Positions 9,088-18,458 of a stretch of DNA of 64,000 bases are shown here, in pieces. The position numbers and the translations under genes are program-made. The stretch's first letter is position 1. Each line of letters opens with the position of its first letter. The notes under the pieces are model-generated. The model was not told the origin of the DNA. It ran no database searches and saw only the letters and a list, made by a program, of their open reading frames with translations. The stretch comes from Chitinophaga sp. Ak27 (GTDB lineage Bacteria; Bacteroidota; Bacteroidia; Chitinophagales; Chitinophagaceae), in contig NZ_JABAOB010000002.1 of NCBI RefSeq assembly GCF_012726295.1, positions 558,001 to 622,000 on the forward strand, written 5' to 3'.

Positions 9088-9540
9088 CTAGTATCTTGCT
9101 TTTACCATATCTGCCACTACCTTATCAATGGGCAGGGTTACGGCCGCCGAAGAAAACTCGTCCCAGTCGATCCAGCGGGCGCGTTCTACTTCTGATACGC
9201 CTTCCGGCACGGTGAAGTCGAAGGGCGTACTGCCTACGCTGGCGGTAAAAGCCGAGGTAGGAGTTACCAGGTAATAAATAGAGATGATCTGTGTTTCATT
9301 GTCGAAGGCAGAAATCTGGAAGAAGTCCGTGGTATAAATATGTTCTACCACTTTCACCTCCTGGTTTAGTTCTTCCTGCCATTCCCGCACAATGCACTCC
9401 AGGGTACCTTCACCGAATTCGAGGCCCCCGCCTGGGAATTTGGTATAATAACCGCCACGGATATATTCATCACTCACTAATACCTGGCGCTGATCATTGA
9501 TCATGATACCATATACTCTTACGTTAAATCCTGTTTGCAT
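9088..9540 (-). CDS. NUDIX hydrolase
   Basis: 150 residues. The Nudix box is present at residues 38-60 (G, then E44, R52-E53 and E56-E57), with Asn in place of the usual second Gly. Nudix enzymes hydrolyse nucleoside diphosphates linked to another group, using the REXXEE glutamates to bind Mg2+. The protein is a single domain with no extra HTH. It lies 18 bases downstream of the CorA gene on the same strand, so the two may share a transcript. Substrate unknown. Confidence 0.9.
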   Translation of the reverse strand: MQTGFNVRVYGIMINDQRQVLVSDEYIRGGYYTKFPGGGLEFGEGTLECIVREWQEELNQEVKVVEHIYTTDFFQISAFDNETQIISIYYLVTPTSAFTASVGSTPFDFTVPEGVSEVERARWIDWDEFSSAAVTLPIDKVVADMVKARY

Positions 9541-9558
9541 GTTGTTGTATAAATTAGG

Positions 9559-10506
9559 CTAAAACCATTTCTTCTTCATAAAATACCAGCTGATCACCAC
9601 CGAAATAGCGATCGACAAAATGACCGGGATATAGAAGGCATGCATGGTATGCTGATAGGGGATATCTACATTCATCCCGTAGATGCTGGCTACCAGCATA
9701 GGGAAGGTGAGAATGATGGTGATGGAGGTAAGCCGTTTCATCACCACGTTGAGGTTGTTGGAGATGATACTGGCAAAGGCATCCATCGTACTGCTGAGGA
9801 TATTGGTATATACGTTGGCCATTTCCAACGCCTGGGAAGTATCTACGATCAGGTCTTGCAGGAATTCCTTCTCATCTTCGTTGAGCCCCAGGAAGTTGGT
9901 ACGTTCCAGCTTCATCAGCAGCAACTCATTACTGCGCAGGGCAGTTACGAAGTATACCAGGCTTTTCTGGATACGCATAATACCCAGCAGTTCTTCATTC
10001 CGGTTGGAGTCGTAGAGTTTGGCTTCCAGCATATTCCTCCGCTGGTTGATTTCCTTCAGGTAGTCGAGGAAATTGATAACCACCTTTTCGAATATTTTCA
10101 GCACCATCATATTCCTTTTCTCCGGGGAGCGGTTATGGAAGGTATTCAGGAACTTCTTGATGGCGGTATTGTCGAATGAATTCACGGTAATGATCTGGTG
10201 GTGCGTCAATATGATCACGATAGGAATGGTGATATAAAAGGCGTCACTTTCATTAATCGAATTGTTTTCGGTAGGCGTTTTCAGTACAATGAGCTTTACA
10301 TTGTCTTCCAGTTCATACCTCGACTTTTCGTCGATATCCAGGGAGTCCGTGAGGAAGTCGAGCGGGATATCCAGTTCCTCGGACAGCTGTTCAAATTCAG
10401 CCTGTTTGAGGGGAGGGGTTATATTTACCCAGGCCCCGTTTTCGGGCTGTTTTATTTCAACGGTTTTGGAGTCTATATTTGTGAAATACTGGATCATCGG
10501 GCGCAA
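9559..10506 (-). CDS. corA: CorA family divalent-cation transporter
   Basis: 315 residues, the usual CorA length. A long acidic/coiled cytoplasmic domain is followed near the C-terminus by two membrane segments. The first ends in the signature YGMNV (selectivity loop), followed by a short periplasmic loop and the last helix ending in a basic tail (KKKWF). CorA pentamers mediate Mg2+ (also Co2+/Ni2+) influx. The start may be the ATG at 10506 or the in-frame ATG three codons later at 10497. Confidence 0.93.
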   Translation of the reverse strand: MRPMIQYFTNIDSKTVEIKQPENGAWVNITPPLKQAEFEQLSEELDIPLDFLTDSLDIDEKSRYELEDNVKLIVLKTPTENNSINESDAFYITIPIVIILTHHQIITVNSFDNTAIKKFLNTFHNRSPEKRNMMVLKIFEKVVINFLDYLKEINQRRNMLEAKLYDSNRNEELLGIMRIQKSLVYFVTALRSNELLLMKLERTNFLGLNEDEKEFLQDLIVDTSQALEMANVYTNILSSTMDAFASIISNNLNVVMKRLTSITIILTFPMLVASIYGMNVDIPYQHTMHAFYIPVILSIAISVVISWYFMKKKWF

Positions 10507-10585
10507 AGGTAGTTAAAATGTTGAATCCTGTTAGCAATTGGCGTAATATTGCACATCAGGGAAAAAGATAAATATATTTATATAA

Positions 10586-12073
10586 ATGGGAGTAATCAAG
10601 CAGCAGAGTATCAGGTCCACCTTATTGATTTATATTGGGTTTGCCATTGGTGGCATCAATATCGTTTTCCTGTTTCCCCATTTCTTTTCCAATGAAGAGT
10701 TCGCATTGACGCGGCTTTTGCCCGAAATTGCCATGATGCTGGTGCCTGTTTGCACCTTGAGCACCGTGCCTACCATCAGCCGGTTTTTTCCCTATTATTC
10801 GAGTCGCCTGAAGGATAAAGATAATGATATGTTAACCTGGGCGATGCTGGCCACCCTGGCGGGGTGCGGGTTATTTACCCTGGCTACGCTATTCTTCCGG
10901 CAGCAGATCATTGATGCTTTTATTGAGAAATCGCCGCTTTTTGTCGACTATTTCTATCTCGTTTATCCCAACGTATTCTTATTTGCCTTTTTTGCCGTAG
11001 TGGAAAGTTACAGCGGGGCGAGGCACCTGACAGTATTTCCCAACTTCCTGAAAGAGCTGGTAATGCGGCTCCTGACTACCTTGCTGATCTTCCTCTACTA
11101 TTTCAAGTTGATAGATATTACCACTTTCCTGTGGTTGTTTTCCTTGCTATATGGGGTATTGCTGGTGGCGCTGCTGGTATATCTTTACCGGCATCATTTC
11201 CTGCATTTTACGTTCCGGGTAAGTACAGTAAGCCGCCGTTTGCTACCCAAAATGTCCATCTACGCATTTTCCCTGCTGGGGGCTATCCTGTTTAACCTGT
11301 TGGCCAACAATGTGGCGCCATTGATCCTGGGAAGCACGAAAGGGTTGGATGATGTGGCCTATCAGACAATTGCTACTTACATGTCGATGCTGATACTGAT
11401 CCCGCAGCGCAGTATTTCTGCTATCGGGCTGCCGGTGCTGGCGCAGGCCTGGAAAGAAAAGAATATGAATAAGATAGAAGAGGTATATGTGAAATCTTCT
11501 CTATTGCAACTGATTTACGCCTTGTTCATTTTCCTGGCCATCTGGCTGAACATCGACAGTTTTTTCAAATTGTTGCCTCCTGAATATGCGAGCGCCAAAT
11601 ACGTGGTGCTCTGCTACGGAATTTCCAGGGTAATAGATATGGGCACGGGGCTGAATAGCCAGCTGTTGGCTACCTCCAGGCTATGGCGGTACGATTTATA
11701 TAGCTCCGCCGTGTTGCTGGCGTTATCACTACCGCTCAACTTCTACCTGATTAACCATTACGGATTGATAGGCTCCGGATTTGCCACGCTCATTTCAATG
11801 GCGGTATTTAACCTGATCCGTTATGCTTTTATCTGGGCAAGATTTGGATTACAACCTTTTACGGTCAATAGTGTAAAAGCGATAGGAGTATCATTGGTGG
11901 CCTATTTTGGCGTCACCTGGATACCGTTTATCATCCACCCCATTATTGATATAGCCGTTAAAGGCGCTTTGTTTGCGGCGATATTTATAGGGCTTACACT
12001 GGTACTCCGTGTATCCGACGACGTGAATAGCACGGTGAACGAAACGATTCATAAGCTGAGAAGGAAGCAATAA
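10586..12073 (+). CDS. polysaccharide biosynthesis flippase (Wzx/MATE-like)
   Basis: 495 residues, almost entirely hydrophobic with about 12-14 membrane spans, and paired loops of the MVF/MATE (MOP) fold. The N-terminus (GVIKQQSIRSTLLIYIGFAIGGINIVFLFP) is characteristic of Bacteroidota lipopolysaccharide-type flippases. Such proteins turn undecaprenyl-linked oligosaccharides across the inner membrane. It is convergent with the WecF-like gene, from which it is separated by nine bases, and transcribed away from corA. Substrate unknown. Confidence 0.88.
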   Translation: MGVIKQQSIRSTLLIYIGFAIGGINIVFLFPHFFSNEEFALTRLLPEIAMMLVPVCTLSTVPTISRFFPYYSSRLKDKDNDMLTWAMLATLAGCGLFTLATLFFRQQIIDAFIEKSPLFVDYFYLVYPNVFLFAFFAVVESYSGARHLTVFPNFLKELVMRLLTTLLIFLYYFKLIDITTFLWLFSLLYGVLLVALLVYLYRHHFLHFTFRVSTVSRRLLPKMSIYAFSLLGAILFNLLANNVAPLILGSTKGLDDVAYQTIATYMSMLILIPQRSISAIGLPVLAQAWKEKNMNKIEEVYVKSSLLQLIYALFIFLAIWLNIDSFFKLLPPEYASAKYVVLCYGISRVIDMGTGLNSQLLATSRLWRYDLYSSAVLLALSLPLNFYLINHYGLIGSGFATLISMAVFNLIRYAFIWARFGLQPFTVNSVKAIGVSLVAYFGVTWIPFIIHPIIDIAVKGALFAAIFIGLTLVLRVSDDVNSTVNETIHKLRRKQ

Positions 12074-12082
12074 AGCTGAACG

Positions 12083-13261
12083 TTATCCCAATACTTCCGC
12101 CAGCACCCCAAATTTCTTTGGTTTGTTGAAGAGTGCCTCTGTAATGCGGATGTTCTCCTGTACATCGCTTTTATCGAGCAGGGTACTAAAGTCTTTAAAA
12201 TCCAAGTGGTCAATGGCTTTGGCATCAAAAACGGCGGCATGATTTTGTTGCAGCAGTTGATACAGGGTGCTGTTGCTGTGAATGAACACCTTTTTACCCC
12301 GGTGCAGCAAGGCAATCACATTGCCGGCTGCCTGGGTGCGGAAATGGTACATCACGGCAATATCTACCTGGGCCAGCATTTTGAAGTATTGTTCCCGGTT
12401 GAGGAAGGTGCGAAGGGCTTGTACTTTATGGTGTCCAAATAGCCGGATAGCTTCTTTTTCAATTACATCGCCATATTGCTGATAGCCGTAGCTGAGCGGG
12501 ATCACCAGCTTAATGGGCTCGTCTTTATACCTGGCCAGGGCGTGCAGCGCCTCGAGGTGGTTGTTGGTGGAGGTATCTGAGTTGCCCAGCAGGATGGTAG
12601 TTACCTTTTCCTCCTTAGGGGTGTTCATAATGGCCAGCTCTTCTTCGCCCGGATGCGGATTTACATCGTAAAAGAAGTACTTGTATGTGGCATGGGTAGT
12701 ATAATGCCGCTGTACCCATTCAAAATCGATGGGATTCCAGTGCAGGAAGAGGTTGAGCCGTTTAAAGAACTGGTCGCGTGTGCGGGCTACTTTCCGGTCG
12801 GGCGCTTTATAGTTAAAGAAGCGCTGGGCAAAGGAAGTAAGTGCCCTTTTAGGCCGCATGGGATTCAGCTTTAGCTTGGGGCGTTCTTCAAATTGCTCAA
12901 AGTACCGGAGGCTCATAGGTCCGTACACGCTGTGTTTAAAGCGGAAAGCCGGTATTTCCACGATATCGCCACCCCAAAAGAACATACCGATGGTTATGTC
13001 TGCAGGGAGGGATAAAGCCGCCTCTATGGCTTCTTCGGAGGCCCAGTGAATAAAAAGGCGGTCCTGCGCAGTAATTTTCTTCAGCAGCGCTTTAAAGGCC
13101 GGTGTATAAAAAGGCAGATAAGTTACCTGGTCGGATTTGATAAAGGTGGCTTTGGCTTTAGTAGTATTGATGATATAGGTATTGTTGCCGGGGGCCACAG
13201 CTTCTGCATCCCTGATAAAATCATTGATGAATTTGTCATCGGCCATTATATGGTAATTCAT
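12083..13261 (-). CDS. WecF-like TDP-N-acetylfucosamine:lipid II transferase
   Basis: 392 residues from the ATG at 13261 (MNYHIMADDKF). The open frame runs on to 13360, but the extra 33 codons overlap a hairpin and do not look like this family. The protein matches the 4-alpha-L-fucosyltransferase (WecF) layout: IHWASEEAIEAAL, then FFWGGDIVEIP, TTILLGNSDTSTNNHLEAL (nucleotide-binding loop) and VIPLSYGYQQYGD. WecF transfers Fuc4NAc to lipid II of enterobacterial common antigen; in Bacteroidota it is probably used for a surface glycan. Convergent with the flippase. Confidence 0.85.
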   Translation of the reverse strand: MNYHIMADDKFINDFIRDAEAVAPGNNTYIINTTKAKATFIKSDQVTYLPFYTPAFKALLKKITAQDRLFIHWASEEAIEAALSLPADITIGMFFWGGDIVEIPAFRFKHSVYGPMSLRYFEQFEERPKLKLNPMRPKRALTSFAQRFFNYKAPDRKVARTRDQFFKRLNLFLHWNPIDFEWVQRHYTTHATYKYFFYDVNPHPGEEELAIMNTPKEEKVTTILLGNSDTSTNNHLEALHALARYKDEPIKLVIPLSYGYQQYGDVIEKEAIRLFGHHKVQALRTFLNREQYFKMLAQVDIAVMYHFRTQAAGNVIALLHRGKKVFIHSNSTLYQLLQQNHAAVFDAKAIDHLDFKDFSTLLDKSDVQENIRITEALFNKPKKFGVLAEVLG

Positions 13262-13327
13262 GCTGCCTGGTTTATAGTCTTTGGATAGGTGCCTGGTGTA
13301 AACAGCGTCCGGGTAGTGGGAGAGTAG

Positions 13328-13366
13328 CCGTTTTGCTCCCACGCTACCTGGTGGGAGCAAAAACGG
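13328..13366. terminator. hairpin after dapF
   Basis: An almost perfect 15-bp stem (13328-13342 with 13351-13366, one bulged A) has an 8-base loop. It lies directly downstream of dapF on the minus strand. No good T-run follows, so it may be a terminator or an mRNA-stabilising hairpin. Confidence 0.55.
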
Positions 13367-13378
13367 TTGGATAGTGAT

Positions 13379-14164
13379 TTATTTTACGGTGATATCGCCT
13401 TCAAACACCAGTGTAGCGGGGCCACAGAGCCAGATGTTATCGAAAGTACGTTCGCCGGTTTTGGTGAAGCGTACTTCCAGTTGACCGCCCAATGTTTGTA
13501 CGGGCACCACGTATTCTTTTTCTTCTTTACCTGCAAAAGTGAGTGCGGCGGCGGTTACGCCGGTGCCGCAGGAGTAGGTTTCATCTTCCACGCCTCTTTC
13601 ATAAGTGCGTACAAAAATGCCGGATTCGAATGGCTGTACGAAGTTGACGTTGGTACCCACTGCTGCAAAGCGGTCGTTGTACCGGATGGCGCGCCCTTCG
13701 TTAAATACATCAACGGCTTGTACGTCTTCCACAAATTTTACAAAGTGTGGGGAGCCGGTATTAAGATAATAGTAAAGCGGGCCATGTTCTACATCATCCA
13801 CGTTTTGCATTTTCAGGTTTACCCAGTTATCGCCATCCATGGTGGCTTCGTGTTCGCCGTCTACTGCAATGAAGTAGAGGTTACCATCGCCAACGCCCAT
13901 TTTATGCGCGAAGGCTACGAGGCAGCGGCCCCCATTGCCGCACATGCTGCTTTCACGGCCGTCGGCATTGTAGTATTTCATGGCAAAGTCGTAGTCTTCA
14001 CTTTTGTTGAGCAGCATTAATCCATCTGCACCGATGCCGAAGCGGCGGTCGCAGAGTTCATTCACCTGTTCGTCTGTAAGCCAGTCGTACTGTCCGTTCC
14101 GGTTATCCATGATTACGAAATCATTGCCGGTTCCCTGGTATTTATAGAAGTGGATATTGTTCAT
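13379..14164 (-). CDS. dapF: diaminopimelate epimerase
   Basis: 261 residues from the ATG at 14164 (MNNIHFYKYQGTGNDF). The open frame continues upstream into the phosphorylase gene, but the family N-terminus decides this start. Both catalytic cysteines are present in their standard contexts: MCGNGGRC (Cys75) and SCGTGVTA (Cys199). DapF interconverts LL- and meso-diaminopimelate, the last-but-one step of lysine synthesis, which also supplies meso-DAP for peptidoglycan. It sits 38 bases downstream of the nucleoside phosphorylase gene on the same strand. Confidence 0.97.
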   Translation of the reverse strand: MNNIHFYKYQGTGNDFVIMDNRNGQYDWLTDEQVNELCDRRFGIGADGLMLLNKSEDYDFAMKYYNADGRESSMCGNGGRCLVAFAHKMGVGDGNLYFIAVDGEHEATMDGDNWVNLKMQNVDDVEHGPLYYYLNTGSPHFVKFVEDVQAVDVFNEGRAIRYNDRFAAVGTNVNFVQPFESGIFVRTYERGVEDETYSCGTGVTAAALTFAGKEEKEYVVPVQTLGGQLEVRFTKTGERTFDNIWLCGPATLVFEGDITVK

Positions 14165-14202
14165 GGAACAAAGATAAAAAAATAAGCGATGCATGTGCCC
14201 TC

Positions 14203-15084
14203 TTAGAGGGTGGCGATAATACCCAGTCCTTTTTCGATCAGTGCGGCTACAGCGGCGCCTCCGTCTTTGCTGAACTCCCTGCGGATACGGTTGGCTACAA
14301 TAGCGCTGATCGACAGGCATTGGTGGCCCAGTACGCGTCCCATACCGTAAATACCGGAGGTTTCCATTTCGAAGTTGGTGATGCGGTGCGATTCGTACGA
14401 GAATCCGGTGAGGTTGTCGATCAGGTTTGGATTAGCGAGCGTACCTCTTAAAGCACGGCCTTGTGGTGCATAAAACCCCGGGCAGGTAACGGTGATGCCT
14501 GTATGAAAACCATCCCTGAAATGATTGTGCAGTTCAGCCGATGCTTCAAAGAGGCAGGGGCTGGCGCCGCCGGGCTGCAGGAATACCTGGCCGCGGAAGG
14601 CTTCCAGCAGTTGTTTTTCTGCTGTAGTATTTTCAAAGGCGTAATAAGGCATAAGGTTATCCAGGCCTAATCCATGGGAAGAAACCACGAAGCTGTCTAC
14701 CGGGATGCCTTCCTGCAGTGCGCCGGAAGTGCCCAGGCGTATGATCTTGAGGGAAGTAAGATCTGGTTTTACCAGCCGGGTATTAAAATCAATATTGACT
14801 AAAGCGTCCAGTTCATTGAGTACAATGTCGATATTATCAGTACCGATACCGGTAGATACTACAGAGATACGTTTATGACCTATGTACCCGGTATGGGTCA
14901 CGAATTCACGGTGTTGAAATTTGCCTTCTATTTTATCGAAGTGTTTGCTGACAGATCCCACCCGATCCGGGTCGCCAACGGTGATGATGGTGTCAGCCAG
15001 TTCATCCGGTCTTACATCGAGGTGGTATATGGCTCCGCGGTTGTTGATGATCAGTTCTGATTCAGCGATACGTTGATTGTCCAT
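14203..15084 (-). CDS. nucleoside phosphorylase (uridine phosphorylase-like)
   Basis: 293 residues of the PNP/UDP-1 family. Visible features: IITVGDPDRVGSVSKHFD (phosphate-binding GDPxR), VSTGIGTDNIDIVLNEL, IIRLGTSGALQ, and ITNFEMETSGIYGMGRVLGH with the ribose-binding MET motif. It would split a purine or pyrimidine nucleoside with phosphate to free base and ribose-1-phosphate. Features such as the FEMETSGIY stretch suit a uridine-phosphorylase-like member, but specificity cannot be settled by eye. It heads a likely two-gene transcript with dapF. Confidence 0.88.
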   Translation of the reverse strand: MDNQRIAESELIINNRGAIYHLDVRPDELADTIITVGDPDRVGSVSKHFDKIEGKFQHREFVTHTGYIGHKRISVVSTGIGTDNIDIVLNELDALVNIDFNTRLVKPDLTSLKIIRLGTSGALQEGIPVDSFVVSSHGLGLDNLMPYYAFENTTAEKQLLEAFRGQVFLQPGGASPCLFEASAELHNHFRDGFHTGITVTCPGFYAPQGRALRGTLANPNLIDNLTGFSYESHRITNFEMETSGIYGMGRVLGHQCLSISAIVANRIRREFSKDGGAAVAALIEKGLGIIATL

Positions 15085-15193
15085 GGTACTAATTTTTTAT
15101 TTTTGCATAAGTCAAGTTTCCAGGTTTTTCGCCTCAATATTCCACCGTTCTCCTTTATTATCAAAATATTTTTTAGATATTTTTTAAATAATA

Positions 15194-15224
15194 TTTGGCA
15201 GTTATCAGAAATTCACTACTTTTG
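15194..15224 (+). promoter_or_regulatory. promoter of tRNA-Cys
   Basis: TTTG at 15194-15197 (-33) and TACTTTTG at 15217-15224 (-7, TAnnTTTG) are separated by 19 bases, the consensus spacing for the Bacteroidota primary sigma factor. The tRNA starts 64 bases downstream. Confidence 0.8.
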
Positions 15225-15288
15225 CAATCCCACAAAACGAATGAGATGTACGCCAGTGGGGGACTTACGGCGAACATTTTGATAAGAT

Positions 15289-15359
15289 GGTTCGGTGGCC
15301 GAGTGGCTAGGCAGAGGTCTGCAAAACCTCGTACAGCGGTTCGAATCCGCTTCGAACCT
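15289..15359 (+). tRNA. tRNA-Cys (GCA)
   Basis: 71-base cloverleaf without encoded CCA. The acceptor stem GGTTCGG pairs with TCGAACC, with a terminal G-U. The anticodon stem GAGGT/ACCTC encloses loop CTGCAAA with anticodon GCA at 15321-15323. The T arm is GCGGTTCGAATCCGC. A short D loop explains the small size. Confidence 0.96.
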
Positions 15360-15367
15360 CGAATCTG

Positions 15368-15399
15368 AAAGAGCTGCATCACTGCAGCTCTTTTTTTTT
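15368..15399 (+). terminator. intrinsic terminator of tRNA-Cys
   Basis: Stem AAAGAGCTGCA / TGCAGCTCTTT (15368-15378 and 15383-15393) with loop TCAC, followed by a run of T to 15399. Confidence 0.92.
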
Positions 15400-15814
15400 G
15401 CGCAAAAAGGTCACGTAAAGGAGCAAAACTTCAGAAAGTCATAAGCTCCAGAAGCGCTCATATTTTAACAACAAGCCGTTGCTGCTTTACCCCTTATTCT
15501 CTTTGCGAGCCCCTGCTCGCTCTTTCAACTCCTTACTGCTAGCTGGTTTCAGTATTAATAAAGATTTATTTCAAGAGTGATGCAAATGTCGATGTAAAAG
15601 GTTATATTGCATCCCCCGCATTGAGGGACGATGATTACAGAAGGCATGATATTTATCCATGATTAATAAATTACATTACACCGCGTAATTGATCATAAGA
15701 TGATATAGGGAATACTTCTACTAAAAAGAAAGTTTCCCATGAACAATACAAGCAAGAAGCCTTCTGCATGCAGAAGGCTTCTTGCGTTTTATGTACCATT
15801 AAAAAGAAGGGGTT
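15400..15814. other. 415-base gap without a gene
   Basis: No open frame here has convincing coding character. The only structure I see is the 34-base palindrome at 15752-15785. Confidence 0.5.
15752..15785 (+). terminator. perfect 34-base palindrome, terminator-like
   Basis: A 17-bp inverted repeat without loop (GCAAGAAGCCTTCTGCA and its exact complement) is followed by GTTTTAT. It resembles an intrinsic terminator, yet no gene is evident upstream of it. It lies 30 bases before the acetyltransferase start. Confidence 0.5.
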
Positions 15815-16300
15815 ATGACAGAGATTATTAAAGTAACCGCCGAAGATACCCAGCACCTGGCCCAGGTGAAGCTACTTTTCCGCGAATATGCCAATTGGTT
15901 AAATGTTGACCTTAGTTTTCAGCGATTTGAAGAAGAACTGGCTGGTTTGCCAGGAGTGTATGTAGCGCCCCATGGGGCATTGTTTCTTGCGTTGGTAGAT
16001 GGACAACTGGCGGGCTGTGTGGCTGTGCGGCCGTTTGATAACAGTATTGCAGAAATGAAACGTCTGTTTGTAAAAGATGCCTATAAAGGACATGGCGTAG
16101 GTAAACTGCTGGCCAGTGCAGCCATCGAAGAAAGCCGGAAGTTAGGCTACAAGCGTATTTTGCTGGATACCTTGGCACATATGCGCCCGGCCATTGATTT
16201 ATATACTTCTCTCGGATTTGAACCGATAGCGGCCTATTACGATAATCCTATCAGTGATGCGGTATATTTATCGCTCAATATAGAGCCCGTAACGCATTGA
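15815..16300 (+). CDS. GNAT family N-acetyltransferase
   Basis: 161 residues with the GNAT fold order: an N-terminal helix region, LALVDGQLAGCVAVRPF (beta 2-3), AEMKRLFVKDAYKGHGVGKLLASAAIEE (beta 4 and the acetyl-CoA pyrophosphate loop, equivalent to Q/RxxGxG/A), then KRILLDTLAHMRPAIDLYTSLGFEP. It transfers an acetyl group from acetyl-CoA to an amine. It stands alone between two hairpins and is convergent with the DUF1080 gene. Acceptor unknown. Confidence 0.92.
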   Translation: MTEIIKVTAEDTQHLAQVKLLFREYANWLNVDLSFQRFEEELAGLPGVYVAPHGALFLALVDGQLAGCVAVRPFDNSIAEMKRLFVKDAYKGHGVGKLLASAAIEESRKLGYKRILLDTLAHMRPAIDLYTSLGFEPIAAYYDNPISDAVYLSLNIEPVTH

Positions 16301-16308
16301 GCCATACG

Positions 16309-16352
16309 AAACCAGCTTTTGGCAGATAAACGTCTCTGCCAAAAGCTGGTTT
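16309..16352. terminator. bidirectional intrinsic terminator
   Basis: An 18-bp perfect stem (16309-16326 with 16335-16352), 8-base loop, followed by a T-run. It lies between the acetyltransferase (+) and the DUF1080 gene (-). Confidence 0.92.
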
Positions 16353-16360
16353 TTTTATTC

Positions 16361-17098
16361 TTATAATGGTCTGATCCAGATATTACGGTAGCTTACCGGG
16401 TTGCCATGATCCTGCAAGGCAATGGACTTAGGGCCATGCTTTACATAAGAAGGCTTGCCAATATACTGCGTTTGGCCATCCAGTTCCACATTATTCTGCA
16501 CCAATACGCCGTTTTGCAATACGGTAGCCCTGGCGCGCGATTTCACTGAGCCATCTTCATTGAACCGGGGAGCGGTCCAGATCACATCGTACGTTTGCCA
16601 TTCTCCCGGCTTTTTACAGGCATTTACCAGCGGAATCCTTTGTTTATAGAAGCTGCCCGCTTGTCCATTGGAGTAGGTGCGGTTGTTATAGTTATCCAAT
16701 ACCTGCAGTTCATAATATTCCTGCATAAAAATACCGCTGTTGCCGCGGCCCTGGCTTTCTCCCTTTACTTCTGCCGGGGTACGCCATTCGATATGCAATT
16801 GGAAATCTTCAAACTGTTGTTTGGTTTTGATCACACCGGAGCCTTTTACTACCGTCATGATATCATTTTTCACCTCCCATGGGGCAGGGCCTCCTTTTTC
16901 GGCTTCCCAGTTATCGAGATTTTTGCCATTAAACAGGATAATGGCGTCGGAAGGCGGCGTCAGGGTTTCATTACCAGGGGTAATTACCTTTGGAACAGGC
17001 TCCCATACTTCTGTTTCTTCAGGTTTCATCTGCCCGTTGTTTTGTGCCAGGGCGGTTGCCGATAGCAGGGTGCAGGCGGCAAATAATAAGGTGCGCAT
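16361..17098 (-). CDS. secreted DUF1080 (3-keto-disaccharide hydrolase) protein
   Basis: 245 residues with a signal peptide ([19 protein letters not shown]). The DUF1080 concanavalin-like domain follows: [79 protein letters not shown]. Members bind or cleave 3-keto-glucosides and related oxidised sugars. The gene lies about 50 bases downstream of a Gfo/Idh/MocA oxidoreductase gene on the same strand, a pairing that fits a periplasmic keto-sugar route: oxidation to a 3-keto sugar and then cleavage. Exact substrate is inferred. Confidence 0.88.
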   Translation of the reverse strand: MRTLLFAACTLLSATALAQNNGQMKPEETEVWEPVPKVITPGNETLTPPSDAIILFNGKNLDNWEAEKGGPAPWEVKNDIMTVVKGSGVIKTKQQFEDFQLHIEWRTPAEVKGESQGRGNSGIFMQEYYELQVLDNYNNRTYSNGQAGSFYKQRIPLVNACKKPGEWQTYDVIWTAPRFNEDGSVKSRARATVLQNGVLVQNNVELDGQTQYIGKPSYVKHGPKSIALQDHGNPVSYRNIWIRPL

Positions 17099-17147
17099 AT
17101 GATGCTTTTATTTTTTTAGAGAGATGATCAGGTAAGGTTATTTTCGT

Positions 17148-18458
17148 TTATGCTTTTATGTTAGGTAGTTTGTACCCGTTGTGGTAAGCAGCTGCCAGCA
17201 GTTTGTTGGCATCGCGGTCGGTAAATTTACCGTCGGCGGCATCCCAGTATACTTTCTTGCCGGTGCGATAGGCGATATTACCCATTTGCGCCGTGGTGGC
17301 TACCAGCGCACCTACCTGTACCGGGGCATGCAGGTCCGCAAAGTTGCGTGATTTTATCACTTCTATGAAATTGGTGGTATGCATATCGAGGCCATTGTCC
17401 ACAGATTTTTGCCTGGGCACGGCTTCCATTTTTCCTTTCTCCGGAATTACTTCCCAACCACCCCGGTCTAATACCAGCGTACCGTTGTTACCGATGAAGG
17501 CGATACCATGATCACGTCCATAAGGGCCGCCATCAATGCCGATAGCCTGCTCCCACTGGATGTTGTAGCCATCGAACTCATATACGGTAGTGAGGGTATC
17601 CGGTGTTTCTGCGGCATCATCAGGATAAGCAAATTTACCGCCAGCGGCCATAATAGATCTGGGTGCGGCCGATTGCATGCCCAGCAGGGCATAATCCAGG
17701 AGGTGCACGCCCCAGTCGGTCATCAGGCCACCTGCATAATCCCAGTACCAGCGGAAGTTAAAGTGGAAGCGGTTTTCATTGAAGGGGCGGGTAGTAGCGG
17801 GGCCCAGCCAGGCTTTGTAATCTACACCTGGAGGTGGCGTACCATCGGGCTTTACAGGGATAGACTTCATCCAGCCCATATAGGCCCAGGCTTTCACCAG
17901 GCGTATCTGACCCAGCTTGCCGGAATGCACAAACTCAATGGCATCTTTAAAGTGCTGCTGACTACGCTGCCATTGCCCTACCTGTACGGCGCGGTTATAT
18001 TTCTGTTGGGCAGCTACCATAGAGCGGCACTCAATAATGGAGTTGCCCATGGGCTTCTCTACATATACATCTTTACCGGCAGCACAGGCATCGGTCATTT
18101 GCAGGCAATGCCAGTGGTCGGGAGTACCAATGACTACTGCGTCAATGTTTTTGTCTTCCAGCAGCTTGCGGTAGTCGGTATACGCTTTTACTTTGATGCC
18201 TTTTTGCGCCAGTTCGGCTACGCGTTTGTCCAGCACGTTTTGGTCTACATCGCAAAGGGCCACACATTGCGCCGCCGGATTTTTCAGCATGGAAGTAAGG
18301 TCGGCCCAGCCCATGCCATTAATGCCTATTGCGGCCACGTTGAGCCGGTCGCTCGGCGCTACTGCCGCTTTCAGGGTAGATGGAAGGGCAGATACCAGCC
18401 CGGCGCCTGCTATCAACGTGGAGGCGGACTTAATAAAGTGTCTACGGGAATTGTTCAT
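17148..18458 (-). CDS. Tat-exported Gfo/Idh/MocA family oxidoreductase
   Basis: 436 residues. The N-terminus (SRRHFIKSASTLIAGAGLVSAL) is a twin-arginine signal, as in many Bacteroidota members, which are exported already folded with NAD(P). The Rossmann domain follows with AAIGINGMGWADL and the VEKPMGNS motif of the family near residue 130. The C-terminal domain contains WYWDYAGGLMTDWGVHLLDYALLGM. It would oxidise or reduce a sugar hydroxyl in the periplasm. It is followed by the DUF1080 gene, and a TIM-barrel isomerase of similar style is encoded further on (21431). Confidence 0.92.
   Translation of the reverse strand: MNNSRRHFIKSASTLIAGAGLVSALPSTLKAAVAPSDRLNVAAIGINGMGWADLTSMLKNPAAQCVALCDVDQNVLDKRVAELAQKGIKVKAYTDYRKLLEDKNIDAVVIGTPDHWHCLQMTDACAAGKDVYVEKPMGNSIIECRSMVAAQQKYNRAVQVGQWQRSQQHFKDAIEFVHSGKLGQIRLVKAWAYMGWMKSIPVKPDGTPPPGVDYKAWLGPATTRPFNENRFHFNFRWYWDYAGGLMTDWGVHLLDYALLGMQSAAPRSIMAAGGKFAYPDDAAETPDTLTTVYEFDGYNIQWEQAIGIDGGPYGRDHGIAFIGNNGTLVLDRGGWEVIPEKGKMEAVPRQKSVDNGLDMHTTNFIEVIKSRNFADLHAPVQVGALVATTAQMGNIAYRTGKKVYWDAADGKFTDRDANKLLAAAYHNGYKLPNIKA

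Noticed and set aside
13262..13360. Extended start of the WecF-like gene
   Set aside because: The 33 extra residues run through a terminator-like hairpin and lack family likeness.
14165..14320. Extended start of dapF
   Set aside because: The extra 52 residues overlap the phosphorylase gene and do not resemble the family; the ATG at 14164 gives the standard N-terminus.
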